This document shows, in pieces, positions 18,696 to 27,843 of a DNA stretch of 64,000 nucleotides. Made by a program: the position numbers and the translations under genes. Under the pieces are notes generated by a model. It was not told where the DNA came from. It saw only the letters and a list, made by a program, of their open reading frames with translations, and searched no databases. Numbering within the stretch: the first letter of the stretch is position 1; every line of letters starts with the position of its first letter. The DNA lies in the NCBI RefSeq assembly GCF_019100495.1, contig NZ_JAHRVA010000003.1, positions 186,001-250,000 on the forward strand. Reading direction: 5' to 3'. The DNA is from Falsochrobactrum tianjinense (GTDB lineage: Bacteria; Pseudomonadota; Alphaproteobacteria; Rhizobiales; Rhizobiaceae).

Positions 18696-19575
18696 GGACA
18701 ATCTCCTGATGCTTCTGAAGTCTCTTGCCATAGGCCTGACTGACCCGATCGAAGATGATGGCGATGCCGACAATCGCAAATCCATTGAACATGCCGAGCG
18801 TGAAATACTGGTTGGCAATGGCCTTCAGCACTGGCTGCCCCAGCCCCTGTACGCCGATCATGGAGGCGATGACCACCATGGCGAGCGCCATCATGATGGT
18901 CTGGTTGATACCGGCCATGATGGTGGGCAGAGCCAGCGGAAGTTGGACCTTGAAGAGTTTTTGCGCATTGGACGAACCGAATGCGTCGGCGGCTTCCAGC
19001 ACATCCCTGTCAACGAGGCGAATGCCAAGATTGGTGAGCCGGATGATCGGAGGGATCGCATAGACCACCACTGCGATCAGGCCTGGTACGCGACCGATGC
19101 CGAGCAGCATGACGACAGGGATCAGATAGACGAAGCTCGGCATGGTCTGCATGACGTCGAGGATCGGGTTAATGAGTTTTTGCAGCCGTTCCGAACGGGT
19201 CATCAGAATACCGATCGGTAGGCCGATGATGATCGACAGGATGGTACAGACAAAGATCATCGAGATCGTCCGCATCGCATCCTCCCACATATCGAAATAG
19301 CCAATCAGCAGCAGGGTGACGAGGGCGCCGAGCACGACCTTGAGGCTGCGGCTGGCACCCCAGGCGATGGCCAGGATGATAGCGAGAATGATCAGCCATG
19401 GTGTCTGTGTCAGGAAACGCTCGGATATGAGCAGGAATTTCTGCAAGGGCGAAAAGAAGTTTTCGATAGCCTCGCCATAGCCACGGGTGAATGTGCGGAA
19501 TGCGTCGTCAATACCCTTCTTGAGCGCACGCAGGGCGTCGTCATTCATATGCGGGAATCGGTAAAACCAGTCCAT
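18688..19575 (-). CDS. proW: Glycine betaine/proline-betaine ABC transporter permease, ProW-like
   Basis: 295 residues with about six membrane helices after a short amphipathic N-terminal region. The conserved permease loop (LGIRLVDRDVLEAADAFGSSNAQKLFKVQLPLALPTIMAGINQTIMMALAMVVIASMIG region, residues about 180-240) is typical of ProW/OpuAB. It is followed by proV (8-base overlap) and preceded by two genes for betaine-binding proteins, all on the minus strand. Confidence 0.92.
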   Translation of the reverse strand: MDWFYRFPHMNDDALRALKKGIDDAFRTFTRGYGEAIENFFSPLQKFLLISERFLTQTPWLIILAIILAIAWGASRSLKVVLGALVTLLLIGYFDMWEDAMRTISMIFVCTILSIIIGLPIGILMTRSERLQKLINPILDVMQTMPSFVYLIPVVMLLGIGRVPGLIAVVVYAIPPIIRLTNLGIRLVDRDVLEAADAFGSSNAQKLFKVQLPLALPTIMAGINQTIMMALAMVVIASMIGVQGLGQPVLKAIANQYFTLGMFNGFAIVGIAIIFDRVSQAYGKRLQKHQEIVHG

Positions 19576-19661
19576 TCGGCTCCCCTTTTTTAAAGTCGGC
19601 CGTCATTTGCAGCCATTTGGATGGGCAGCGCGGCGCATCGGCGCCGCGCCATGGCACGATC

Positions 19662-20660
19662 TTAAAGCGCGCCCTTCACCTTCTCTGCGACCTCATCAGG
19701 AACCCATTTGGTCCATACATCAGGATAGCTCTTGAGGAATTCCCTGGCGCCATCTTCGCCTGGCGCCTGATTGTCGGCCATCCAGGCAAGCATCTTGTTG
19801 ACCGTAGCATTCGGCCAGGAGCGGACCTTCAGATATTCGTAAGCAGGACCGGCATTTTCAGCGAATTTCTTGGTGACGATAGTATTGACCTTATCGGTCG
19901 GCCATTCATTCGGCTTTGGGTCGGGGCAGTTATCCACCTTGTTGCAGCGGTTCCATTCGGCCTCATCATAAGGCACGCCGGAAGGCAGCCTGACCATATC
20001 GTATTTGCCCAGAAGTGCTGTCGGTTCCCAATAATAGCCGATCCAGCCACGTTTGCGCTCGTAAGCATGGATGATGGAACCGTCATGACCAGCTGCCGAC
20101 CCGGTATCGACCAGATCAAAGCCCGCTTCCTTTGCATTATAGGCCTTGTAATACTGACTGGCGGTGATTGTACCGCCCCAGCCTTGCTGCCCCGCTGACC
20201 AGGCTCCCCTTGATGGGTCTTCCGGATTGGGGAAGAGTTCTGGATGCTTGACTGCATCGGCGATGGTTTTGATTTCAGGATGCTCATCGACGATGAACTT
20301 GGGAACGTACATTCCCTGTATGCCGCCGTCCACGAAGCCCTGTCCGGCAATCAGCAGTTTACCTTCATCGATGTTCTTCTGTGTCACCGGCGGAATGAGG
20401 CTCCCCCACGCTTCGGGCGCGACGTCCGGCTGGCCTTTTTCTGCCATTGAGGTCAGCGTCGGCACCGTGTCGCCGAGTACGATGCTGGAATCGCAGCCAT
20501 AACCGTTTAAGAGAATGAAATTATCGACATTTGCGAGAAGTTCAGCCGACGCCCAGTTCATGCTGGCGATGGTGACGGTGCCGCACTCAGCGGCATTGGC
20601 TGACGAAACGGTGCCGATCAGGCCGAACACCAGACAAGTAGATGCAAGTAGTTTTTTCAT
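19662..20660 (-). CDS. Betaine-type ABC substrate-binding protein, copy 1 (ProX-like)
   Basis: 332 residues from the ATG at 20660 (GGGGA upstream). Signal peptide of 23 residues (cleavage after ANA, just before AECG). The fold is an OpuAC-type glycine-betaine-binding protein with aromatic-rich motifs (SMNWASAE, QQGWGGTITASQYYKAY, YYWEPTALLG). Four cysteines, including a NRCNKVDNCPDPKPN pair, could form disulfides. It is clearly paralogous to the protein at 20873-21874. Closest to the proW gene, so probably the main receptor of ProVW. Confidence 0.9.
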   Translation of the reverse strand: MKKLLASTCLVFGLIGTVSSANAAECGTVTIASMNWASAELLANVDNFILLNGYGCDSSIVLGDTVPTLTSMAEKGQPDVAPEAWGSLIPPVTQKNIDEGKLLIAGQGFVDGGIQGMYVPKFIVDEHPEIKTIADAVKHPELFPNPEDPSRGAWSAGQQGWGGTITASQYYKAYNAKEAGFDLVDTGSAAGHDGSIIHAYERKRGWIGYYWEPTALLGKYDMVRLPSGVPYDEAEWNRCNKVDNCPDPKPNEWPTDKVNTIVTKKFAENAGPAYEYLKVRSWPNATVNKMLAWMADNQAPGEDGAREFLKSYPDVWTKWVPDEVAEKVKGAL

Positions 20661-20706
20661 TACTGTTCCCCAATAGAGCGTGGTGTACCATTTAGCTGCA
20701 CAAAGA

Positions 20707-20774
20707 CGCTCTAACCTGTTGAATCTACACATCATGCTTTCCGAAAAATAATTCCTGTTTTCGGACGGATGCTG
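20707..20774 (-). repeat. Palindromic mosaic repeat, copy A
   Basis: This stretch, read on the minus strand, matches the element at 47829-47931: a TTTTCGG/CCGAAAA inverted pair (20741-20747 and 20758-20764), outer GATG/CATC, and TTAGAGCG at the far end. It lies between the two paralogous betaine-binding-protein genes. Similar intergenic palindromes are abundant in Brucella and relatives. Confidence 0.65.
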
Positions 20775-20800
20775 TAGAAGCCGAACATATTCACCGCTTG

Positions 20801-20837
20801 CTACGTTCGATTTCCCGTTACGTCAGATCGAACGTAG
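20801..20837. repeat. 11-bp perfect inverted repeat between the paralogous binding-protein genes
   Basis: CTACGTTCGAT (20801-20811) and ATCGAACGTAG (20827-20837) with a 15-base loop. It sits 36 bases after the stop of the upstream paralog on the minus strand and next to the mosaic repeat. It could be a transcript-processing hairpin or part of the repeat; no T-run follows, so a terminator is not favoured. Confidence 0.55.
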
Positions 20838-20872
20838 TTCGCAGTTCATGAATGATGGGCCCTGTGAAAGTC

Positions 20873-21874
20873 CTAAAGCGCAGCTTCGATCTTCTCAGCG
20901 ACCTCCGGGGATACCCATTTTACCCAGATGTCTTTGTTATTCTTCAGAAAATGCTTCGCGCCATCTTCGCCGGAAGCCTGATTGTCTGTCATCCACGCCA
21001 TCAGCTTGGAGACCGTCTCATTGCTCCAGGCACGCTTTTCGAGATAATTCATGGCATCGGGGCCTATCTTGTCGACTGATCCTTTCGCAACGAGCGTGAC
21101 AATCCGGTCGACAGGAAATGCATTCGGCTTGGGATCGGGGCAGTCGGCCACCGTGTTGCAACGGCCCCACTCTGCCTTGTCATGTGGGACGCCGGGGTCG
21201 AGCCGGACCATAGGATATTTGCCCAGAAGCGCGGTCGGCTCCCAATAGAAGCCGACAACATTCTCCTTGCGCTCATATGCTTTGGCAATCGCTCCATCCA
21301 GACCTGCCGCGGAGCCGGTATCGACGAGTGTGAAATTACTTTTGTCAGCTTCAAATGCCTTGAAAAGCTGAGCAGTCGTTACCGTGCCGCCCCATCCTTG
21401 AGGGCCATTCAGGATCGCTCCTTTTGAGGGGTCTTCTGTCGAAGGGAAAAGCTCAGGATGCTTGAGCATGTCGGGGATAGTCTTTATGTCGGGATGCGCC
21501 TCGGCAGTATATTGAGGGATGTACCATCCCTGAATTCCGCCGTCCGGCAAGGGCGAGCCGACCTGAACGATTTTCCCTTCCTCCGTACCTTTGCCGATGA
21601 CATCCGGAAGGAGGTCGATCCATGCTTCTGGCGCAATATCCGGCTGGCCCTTCTCAGCCATGGATGTAAGTGTAGGCACCGTGTCGCCGAGGGTGATTTC
21701 GGCAGCACATCCATATCCTTCATTCAAGATAAGCTTATCGAGGTTTGAAAGCACCTCGGCGCTCTGCCAGTTCATGCTGGCTATGACAATGTTGCCGCAT
21801 TCTGCGGCATTGGCTGCCGAAACAGTGCCGATGAGGCCGAACACCAGACAAGTGGATGCAAGTAGCTTTCTCAT
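20873..21874 (-). CDS. Betaine-type ABC substrate-binding protein, copy 2 (ProX-like paralog)
   Basis: 333 residues. Its first 23 residues differ from copy 1 at only two positions (R2 for K, A20 for S), and roughly half of the mature protein is shared, with the same ligand-site regions (SMNWQSAE, PQGWGGTVTTAQLFKAF, FYWEPTALLG) and the same cysteine pair (GRCNTVADCPDPKPN). The pair arose by tandem duplication. The divergence at residues around 80-100 and 150-200 suggests different ligand preference. It is followed by 212 bases with repeats and then copy 1. Confidence 0.9.
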   Translation of the reverse strand: MRKLLASTCLVFGLIGTVSAANAAECGNIVIASMNWQSAEVLSNLDKLILNEGYGCAAEITLGDTVPTLTSMAEKGQPDIAPEAWIDLLPDVIGKGTEEGKIVQVGSPLPDGGIQGWYIPQYTAEAHPDIKTIPDMLKHPELFPSTEDPSKGAILNGPQGWGGTVTTAQLFKAFEADKSNFTLVDTGSAAGLDGAIAKAYERKENVVGFYWEPTALLGKYPMVRLDPGVPHDKAEWGRCNTVADCPDPKPNAFPVDRIVTLVAKGSVDKIGPDAMNYLEKRAWSNETVSKLMAWMTDNQASGEDGAKHFLKNNKDIWVKWVSPEVAEKIEAAL

Positions 21875-21944
21875 TATCGTTCCCTTATTGCGGCAATTGT
21901 TATCTCTGCGAACGGGACGCCGCTTATTCCCGCTTCAAAAGTGA

Positions 21945-22088
21945 TCAGAAAGCGCCTCCCATGGCGCTTGACTTCAGAAAGCCGGCGGCGAGGCCGCCTG
22001 CCGACGCGGCATGGATCACCGCAGGCGCGATGGTGCTCCGGAGCCATCCTGCGTAGCCGACTATCTCAATCTTGTTTGCATCTGCCAT
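21945..22088 (-). CDS. Possible 47-residue small protein or leader peptide upstream of the betaine-binding genes
   Basis: The ATG at 22088 is preceded by GGGAGG at ideal spacing, and the frame runs 47 codons to a TGA. The peptide starts MADANKIEIVGYAGW and is rich in Ala and Gly afterwards. I recognise no family. Near its end the minus strand carries a hairpin (AAGCGC at 21964-21969 and GCGCTT at 21950-21955) followed by TTTCTGA, which resembles an attenuator. It could be a genuine small protein, a leader peptide, or a remnant of a longer gene. It ends 70 bases before the copy-2 binding-protein start. Confidence 0.45.
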   Translation of the reverse strand: MADANKIEIVGYAGWLRSTIAPAVIHAASAGGLAAGFLKSSAMGGAF

Positions 22089-22114
22089 CGAAACCTCCCT
22101 CTCCTTCAGCCAGT

Positions 22115-22744
22115 TTATCCCGGCTTGTATCCATGCCTCGCAAAAAAGCGGTTCAATTCTCGCTGCTCGGGCCTCTGGCCCGTATAGATCGCTATATATT
22201 CGGGAATTCTGAGCATCCGCGTCGGGATATCTTCTTCGGATTGCATCGAAATATAGCCGATCTGCACCAGATAGGTGGTCCTCGCGCGCACATCGGCGCT
22301 GATTTCAGCCTCCCCGAAACGGATGAACATGCGCTTGAGCGCTTCCATCCTCTGCTGATCCGCCTCCGTAATCTGGGCCAGGATTTCCTCCGATTGCAAG
22401 GCCCAGCTTCGCACGGCGAACTCGAATTTCGAATCGAAGAGATTCTTGTCCAGCCAGCAGTCGAAAACATTCAGCATCGCTTCGCTGAGCGATTCCGCAT
22501 AGGCTTCCGACTGCCTGATGATAGCACCCGTATTTTTGTCTCGCCATCGCGCGATCAGGGCGCTCAGCAACTCCTCGCGATCCTTGAAAAACCAGTAAAA
22601 ACTGGTCCGCGACAGATTTAGCTTTTTAGCCAACGGCTGGATTTTCACGGAATCGACGCCTGTTTCCAGTAGCACCTGGTAAGCTGCTTCCAGCCAACCT
22701 TCCGCTGATCCTCTCCAACCGCCGTCCTGCACAATCTGGTTCAT
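22115..22744 (-). CDS. TetR-family transcriptional regulator of the betaine cluster
   Basis: 209 residues from the ATG at 22744 (AGGA eight bases upstream). The N-terminal helix-turn-helix (QPLAKKLNLSRTSFYWFFKDREELLSAL, residues about 33-60) is typical TetR. The C-terminal ligand domain is family-specific and not assignable. The gene is divergent from the OYE-type gene at 22894, and a strong inverted repeat lies between them. It probably represses that operon and its own gene, with a betaine-derived inducer inferred from context. Confidence 0.87.
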   Translation of the reverse strand: MNQIVQDGGWRGSAEGWLEAAYQVLLETGVDSVKIQPLAKKLNLSRTSFYWFFKDREELLSALIARWRDKNTGAIIRQSEAYAESLSEAMLNVFDCWLDKNLFDSKFEFAVRSWALQSEEILAQITEADQQRMEALKRMFIRFGEAEISADVRARTTYLVQIGYISMQSEEDIPTRMLRIPEYIAIYTGQRPEQRELNRFFARHGYKPG

Positions 22745-22788
22745 GGTACAAATCCTAACAAGAAGTCGAAGTGGGACGCAAGTGAAAA

Positions 22789-22846
22789 TGTACACCAATG
22801 TCATATTAACATACGGCTATGTTTTCTCCATTGACATATGTGTACA
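22789..22846. promoter_or_regulatory. Nested inverted repeats and promoter between tetR and the OYE gene
   Basis: A 15-bp arm at 22789-22803 (TGTACACCAATGTCA) matches the reverse complement of 22832-22846 (TGACATATGTGTACA) at 13 of 15 positions. Between them AACATA/TATGTT (22808-22813 and 22818-22823) forms a smaller perfect repeat. A consensus -35 TTGACA (22831-22836) for the plus-strand gene lies in the right arm, with a poor -10 (CATAGC, 22854-22859) 17 bases on. A repressor bound here would block RNA polymerase. Assignment to the TetR protein is inference. Confidence 0.6.
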
Positions 22847-22893
22847 GTCAAGCATAGCGTTGCCCCAATTACACAAAAATGGGAGCACCGGCT

Positions 22894-24930
22894 ATGTCGA
22901 ACGATCCACTTCTGCAGCCGTATAAACTCAAGCATCTGACGCTTAAAAACCGGATCATCGTCACCTCTCACGAACCCGCCTATCCCGAAGAGGGGATGCC
23001 CAAGGAGCGCTATCGCGCCTATACGGTAGAGCGGGCCAAGGGGGGTGTCGCGCTCACCATGACGGCAGGTTCCGCCGCCGTGTCGCGCGACAGCCCCCCG
23101 GTTTTCAATAATCTGCTCGCCTATAAGGACGAGATCGTTCCGTGGATCAAGGACATGACCGACGCCGTGCATGAAGCGGGCGCGGCCATCATGATCCAGC
23201 TCACCCATCTTGGTCGCCGCACCCGCTGGGACAAGGCCGACTGGCTTCCGGTCCTCGCCCCCTCCCATCACCGTGAACCGGCTCATCGCGCCTTTCCCAA
23301 GAAAATGGAGGACTGGGACATTGAGCGGGTCATCAAGGATTTCGCCGACGCCGCCGAACGCATGAAAGCCGGCGGCATGGATGGTGTGGAACTGGAGGCC
23401 TATGGCCATCTCATCGACCAGTTCAGTTCACCGCTCACCAATGAGCTTGACGCTCCCTATGGCGGTCCGCTCGAAAACCGTATGCGCTTCTGTCTGGATG
23501 TCTTCACGGCCATACGTGAGCGCGTCGGCAATGATTTCATTCTTGGCGTTCGTTACACTGCCGATGAGCGCCTGCCCGGCGGCACGGGGAAGTCCGAAGG
23601 GTTGGAAATCTCGCGTCGCCTAAAGGAAAGCGGCCTGATTGACTATCTCAATGTCATTCGCGGCCATATCGACACCGATGCCGGGCTGACGGATGTGATC
23701 CCAATTCAGGGCATGGCCAGTGCGCCGCATCTCGATTTTGCTGGCGAAGTGCGCGCCGCAACCAGCTTCCCAACCTTCCACGCCGCCAAAATTCAGGACG
23801 TAGCCACCGCACGCCACGCCATCGCATCGGGTAAAGTTGATATGATCGGCATGACCCGCGCGCATATGACCGATCCGCATATCGTGCGCAAGATCATGGA
23901 AAAGCGCGAGGACGATATTCGCCCCTGCGTCGGTGCCAATTACTGTCTCGACCGCATCTATCAGGGCGGATCGGCCTATTGCATCCACAATGCCGCCACC
24001 GGGCGCGAACTGACCATGCCGCATACCATCAGTAAGGCAACAACACGCAAAAAGGTCGTCGTGATTGGTGCTGGCCCGGCCGGACTGGAAGCGGCCCGCG
24101 TTTCAGCGGAGCGTGGACACGAGGTCGTGGTGCTCGAGGCCGCTGCTCATCCGGGCGGGCAGATCCGCCTGACCGCCCAGAGCGAACGCCGTCGCGAAAT
24201 GATCTCCATCATCGACTGGCGCGTGGCCCAATGCGAAAAGAACCATGTCGTTTTCCATTTCAATACATGGGCAGATGCTCAAACCGTGCAGGCACATAAT
24301 CCTGATGTGGTCATTATCGCCACTGGCGGCCTGCCTCATACGGAAGTACTCACCCACGGCAACGAGCTTGTCATCTCGGCATGGGATATTATTTCGGGCG
24401 ACGTGAAGCCCGGCTCCAATGTGCTCATCTATGACGATGCGGGCGATCATGCGGGATTGCAGGCGGCAGAATTCATCGCCAGAACGGGCGCCAGGGTTGA
24501 GATCATGACACGCGACCGCGCTTTTGCGCCGGAGGTGATGGCCATGAACCTCGTTCCCTATATGCGCTCGCTGCAAAAACACGATGTGACCTTCACGGTG
24601 ACGTTCCGTCTGGAAGCGGTCGAAAAGAGCGGCAATCAGCTCATTGCTCATATCGGCAGCGATTATGGCGGCGTGTCGCGGCAGCGCACGGTTGATCAAA
24701 TCATCGTCAACCACGGCACCATTCCGCTCGATGAGCTCTATTTCGAGCTAAAACCCCTGTCATCCAATGGCGGCGAAAACTCATATGAGCAATTGCTGGC
24801 TGGCGCGCCGCAATCGGTGGTCCGCAATCCGGATGGAAAGTTCCAGGTTTTCAGGATTGGCGATGCTGTCGCAGCGCGCAACACTCATGCCGCAATCTAT
24901 GACGGCTTACGGCTGGCGAAGGATATATAG
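22894..24930 (+). CDS. FMN/FAD-dependent oxidoreductase of the TMADH/dimethylglycine-dehydrogenase (OYE) family; probable N-methyl amine demethylase
   Basis: 678 residues from the ATG at 22894 (GGAG correctly spaced; the upstream in-frame ATG at 22879 is poorer). Residues about 5-340 form an Old Yellow Enzyme TIM barrel. The linker holds C345, C351 and C363 of the Fe-S motif, with Ala348 where a fourth Cys sits in trimethylamine dehydrogenase. The C-terminal half is a two-dinucleotide flavoprotein domain (VVVIGAGPAGLEAARVSAERG at about 389-409). Relatives DgcA and the hydroxyproline-betaine/stachydrine demethylases remove N-methyl groups. The neighbouring betaine importer and Rieske oxygenase support such a role. 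Confidence 0.85.
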   Translation: MSNDPLLQPYKLKHLTLKNRIIVTSHEPAYPEEGMPKERYRAYTVERAKGGVALTMTAGSAAVSRDSPPVFNNLLAYKDEIVPWIKDMTDAVHEAGAAIMIQLTHLGRRTRWDKADWLPVLAPSHHREPAHRAFPKKMEDWDIERVIKDFADAAERMKAGGMDGVELEAYGHLIDQFSSPLTNELDAPYGGPLENRMRFCLDVFTAIRERVGNDFILGVRYTADERLPGGTGKSEGLEISRRLKESGLIDYLNVIRGHIDTDAGLTDVIPIQGMASAPHLDFAGEVRAATSFPTFHAAKIQDVATARHAIASGKVDMIGMTRAHMTDPHIVRKIMEKREDDIRPCVGANYCLDRIYQGGSAYCIHNAATGRELTMPHTISKATTRKKVVVIGAGPAGLEAARVSAERGHEVVVLEAAAHPGGQIRLTAQSERRREMISIIDWRVAQCEKNHVVFHFNTWADAQTVQAHNPDVVIIATGGLPHTEVLTHGNELVISAWDIISGDVKPGSNVLIYDDAGDHAGLQAAEFIARTGARVEIMTRDRAFAPEVMAMNLVPYMRSLQKHDVTFTVTFRLEAVEKSGNQLIAHIGSDYGGVSRQRTVDQIIVNHGTIPLDELYFELKPLSSNGGENSYEQLLAGAPQSVVRNPDGKFQVFRIGDAVAARNTHAAIYDGLRLAKDI

Positions 24931-24952
24931 TTCGATTCTGGGAGGAGAATTT

Positions 24953-25555
24953 ATGACTAATCGCGATGCTGAATTGCAGACTTTTGTGGATGCAGCCCAC
25001 GCCGCATTCGCAAAATTCACTAATCATGCAGAATCCGAGCGTTCGATCGGCCAGATTTTCGATGTGCTCAAGCAGCCCGGCGAACAACGGGCAGGCGAAG
25101 GAAAGCAGCTTCCGGTTTGCCAATATCTCGATGCAGCGATGGCTGTCGATTTGCAGGAGCCTTCATTGCGCCGTTTGGTTGAAAGCTTTAGGGCAATCGC
25201 ACCACGCCTCGACTGGAGACGGCGCGTCGACACCGCTGGAACGGCAAGCGGCAATTACGTCGATGGCCACGGCAATGCGATGGTGCTTGGTCCCGGCGGG
25301 ATCGAGGCGCGCAACGATTTGTGGATCGGTGCGACACTGCTCGCCCCCAATGTCCGCTATCCTGACCACGACCACGCCCCGGAAGAAACCTATCTCGTCC
25401 TTTCACACAGTGAATTTCGTCAGGGCGACGACGACTGGTTTGCTCCGGGCATCGGCGGCTCGTTCTACAATATTCCGGACATCAAACATGCCATGCGCTC
25501 GCTTGATACACCGCTTTTCGCATTCTGGGCATTGCTGGTGAAAAACCCGCATTAA
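24953..25555 (+). CDS. Cupin protein of the DMSP-lyase family (DddQ/DddK/DddL-like)
   Basis: 200 residues from the ATG at 24953, with GGAGGAG upstream, 22 bases after the OYE gene and clearly co-transcribed. An N-terminal helical region (1-85) is followed by a double-stranded beta-helix with H139-x-H141-x3-E145, Y147 and H179, the metal-ligand pattern of DMSP lyases such as DddK. DMSP lyases split dimethylsulfoniopropionate into dimethyl sulfide and acrylate. A land or host-associated bacterium may use the enzyme on another betaine analogue. Function is therefore a family-based hypothesis, and the cluster context (betaine import and demethylation) is the main added evidence. Confidence 0.72.
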   Translation: MTNRDAELQTFVDAAHAAFAKFTNHAESERSIGQIFDVLKQPGEQRAGEGKQLPVCQYLDAAMAVDLQEPSLRRLVESFRAIAPRLDWRRRVDTAGTASGNYVDGHGNAMVLGPGGIEARNDLWIGATLLAPNVRYPDHDHAPEETYLVLSHSEFRQGDDDWFAPGIGGSFYNIPDIKHAMRSLDTPLFAFWALLVKNPH

Positions 25556-25568
25556 GGGAGCACGATGC

Positions 25569-26444
25569 TCAGACGTTCTCAATGAGCCAGTCGGCGAAAA
25601 TACGCGCCTTCACCGATGCGCGTGGATGGATTTTGAGATAAAACGGCACGGGGGAGAATACGCAATCCGGGACAAGCTGTATCAGCCGCCCCTCGCGCAT
25701 GAGGTTTGCGGTCAGCCCGTCCCATCCCAGAACCGCGCCCACATCGTCCTGCGCGGCCTGAAGGGCGATCATGTAATTATTGATGTAAAAGTTGCGACCT
25801 TTCGGTGCAGGCTGCCCGAGAGACGAAAGCCAGTCGGACCATTTCGTCCAGTTGGTTTCCTCGCCACTGGAATGGATCAGCGGGGCTCTTACCAGGTCCT
25901 CAATAGTGGAAACGCCATATTCAGCTGCAAAACGCGACGTACCCAGCGCTACGATCCGATCCTGAAAAAGACTGCGGCATTCGTCATTCTCGTCAGGATT
26001 TCCGTAATGAATGCTCAGATCGCAGCGGCTGGTTTCGGACGGAACATCGCTGATGATCTGCGCGATGGTGACGGTCGGGTGGATTTTCCAAAAGGCGGAA
26101 ATCTTTGGCGTGAGCCACAGTGAACTGACGGCCGTGGTCGAGCGGATGGTCACATCGACCGTTTCGGGGCGCTCCCTTATCTGGACGATAGCTTCGGAAA
26201 TGGATTCAAAGCCACGTTGCAGCGCGACGAATAAAAAAGCCCCCTTTTCCGTCAGTTCCACGCCTTTGCTGCGGCGTATGAACAGGGCGCAGCCTAGATC
26301 GACCTCAAGCGCCTTTATCTGATGGCTGATTGCCGCCGGCGTTACGTTCAACTCCTGCGCAGCTTTCTTGAAGCCGAGGTTTCGTGCAGCCGCCTCGAAA
26401 CAGACGAGGGCGGTTATGGAGGAAAGGTCGTAAGGTCTGGCCAT
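25569..26444 (-). CDS. LysR-family transcriptional regulator, GcvA-like branch
   Basis: 291 residues. The N-terminal winged helix-turn-helix (LSSITALVCFEAAARNLGFKKAAQELNVTPAAISHQIKALE region, residues 7-47) is that of GcvA/AmpR-type LysR proteins, followed by the usual effector-binding domain. It is convergent with the cupin gene (13-base gap) and divergent from the Rieske oxygenase gene at 26604, with a T-N11-A-type inverted repeat between. Probable activator of the oxygenase-reductase pair. The inducer is unknown, perhaps a betaine. Confidence 0.9.
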   Translation of the reverse strand: MARPYDLSSITALVCFEAAARNLGFKKAAQELNVTPAAISHQIKALEVDLGCALFIRRSKGVELTEKGAFLFVALQRGFESISEAIVQIRERPETVDVTIRSTTAVSSLWLTPKISAFWKIHPTVTIAQIISDVPSETSRCDLSIHYGNPDENDECRSLFQDRIVALGTSRFAAEYGVSTIEDLVRAPLIHSSGEETNWTKWSDWLSSLGQPAPKGRNFYINNYMIALQAAQDDVGAVLGWDGLTANLMREGRLIQLVPDCVFSPVPFYLKIHPRASVKARIFADWLIENV

Positions 26445-26496
26445 AAAAAACCTCGTCCGAGTTCCGGAATCCCTTTGAAAGGCCGGGAAACCTTGA

Positions 26497-26513
26497 GATT
26501 AGCTAAACTAATC
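26497..26513. promoter_or_regulatory. LysR-type operator before the Rieske oxygenase gene
   Basis: GATTAG (26497-26502), 5-base spacer, CTAATC (26508-26513): a perfect 17-bp interrupted palindrome containing the T-N11-A pattern of LysR regulators. It lies between the divergent lysR (start 26444) and oxygenase (start 26604) genes, where such sites usually occur. Confidence 0.6.
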
Positions 26514-26558
26514 CATGATGAAAAAAAGTGCTATTGCCAAATTGGTTGCCACACATGA

Positions 26559-27839
<1,281 letters not shown>

Positions 27840-27843
27840 ATGC

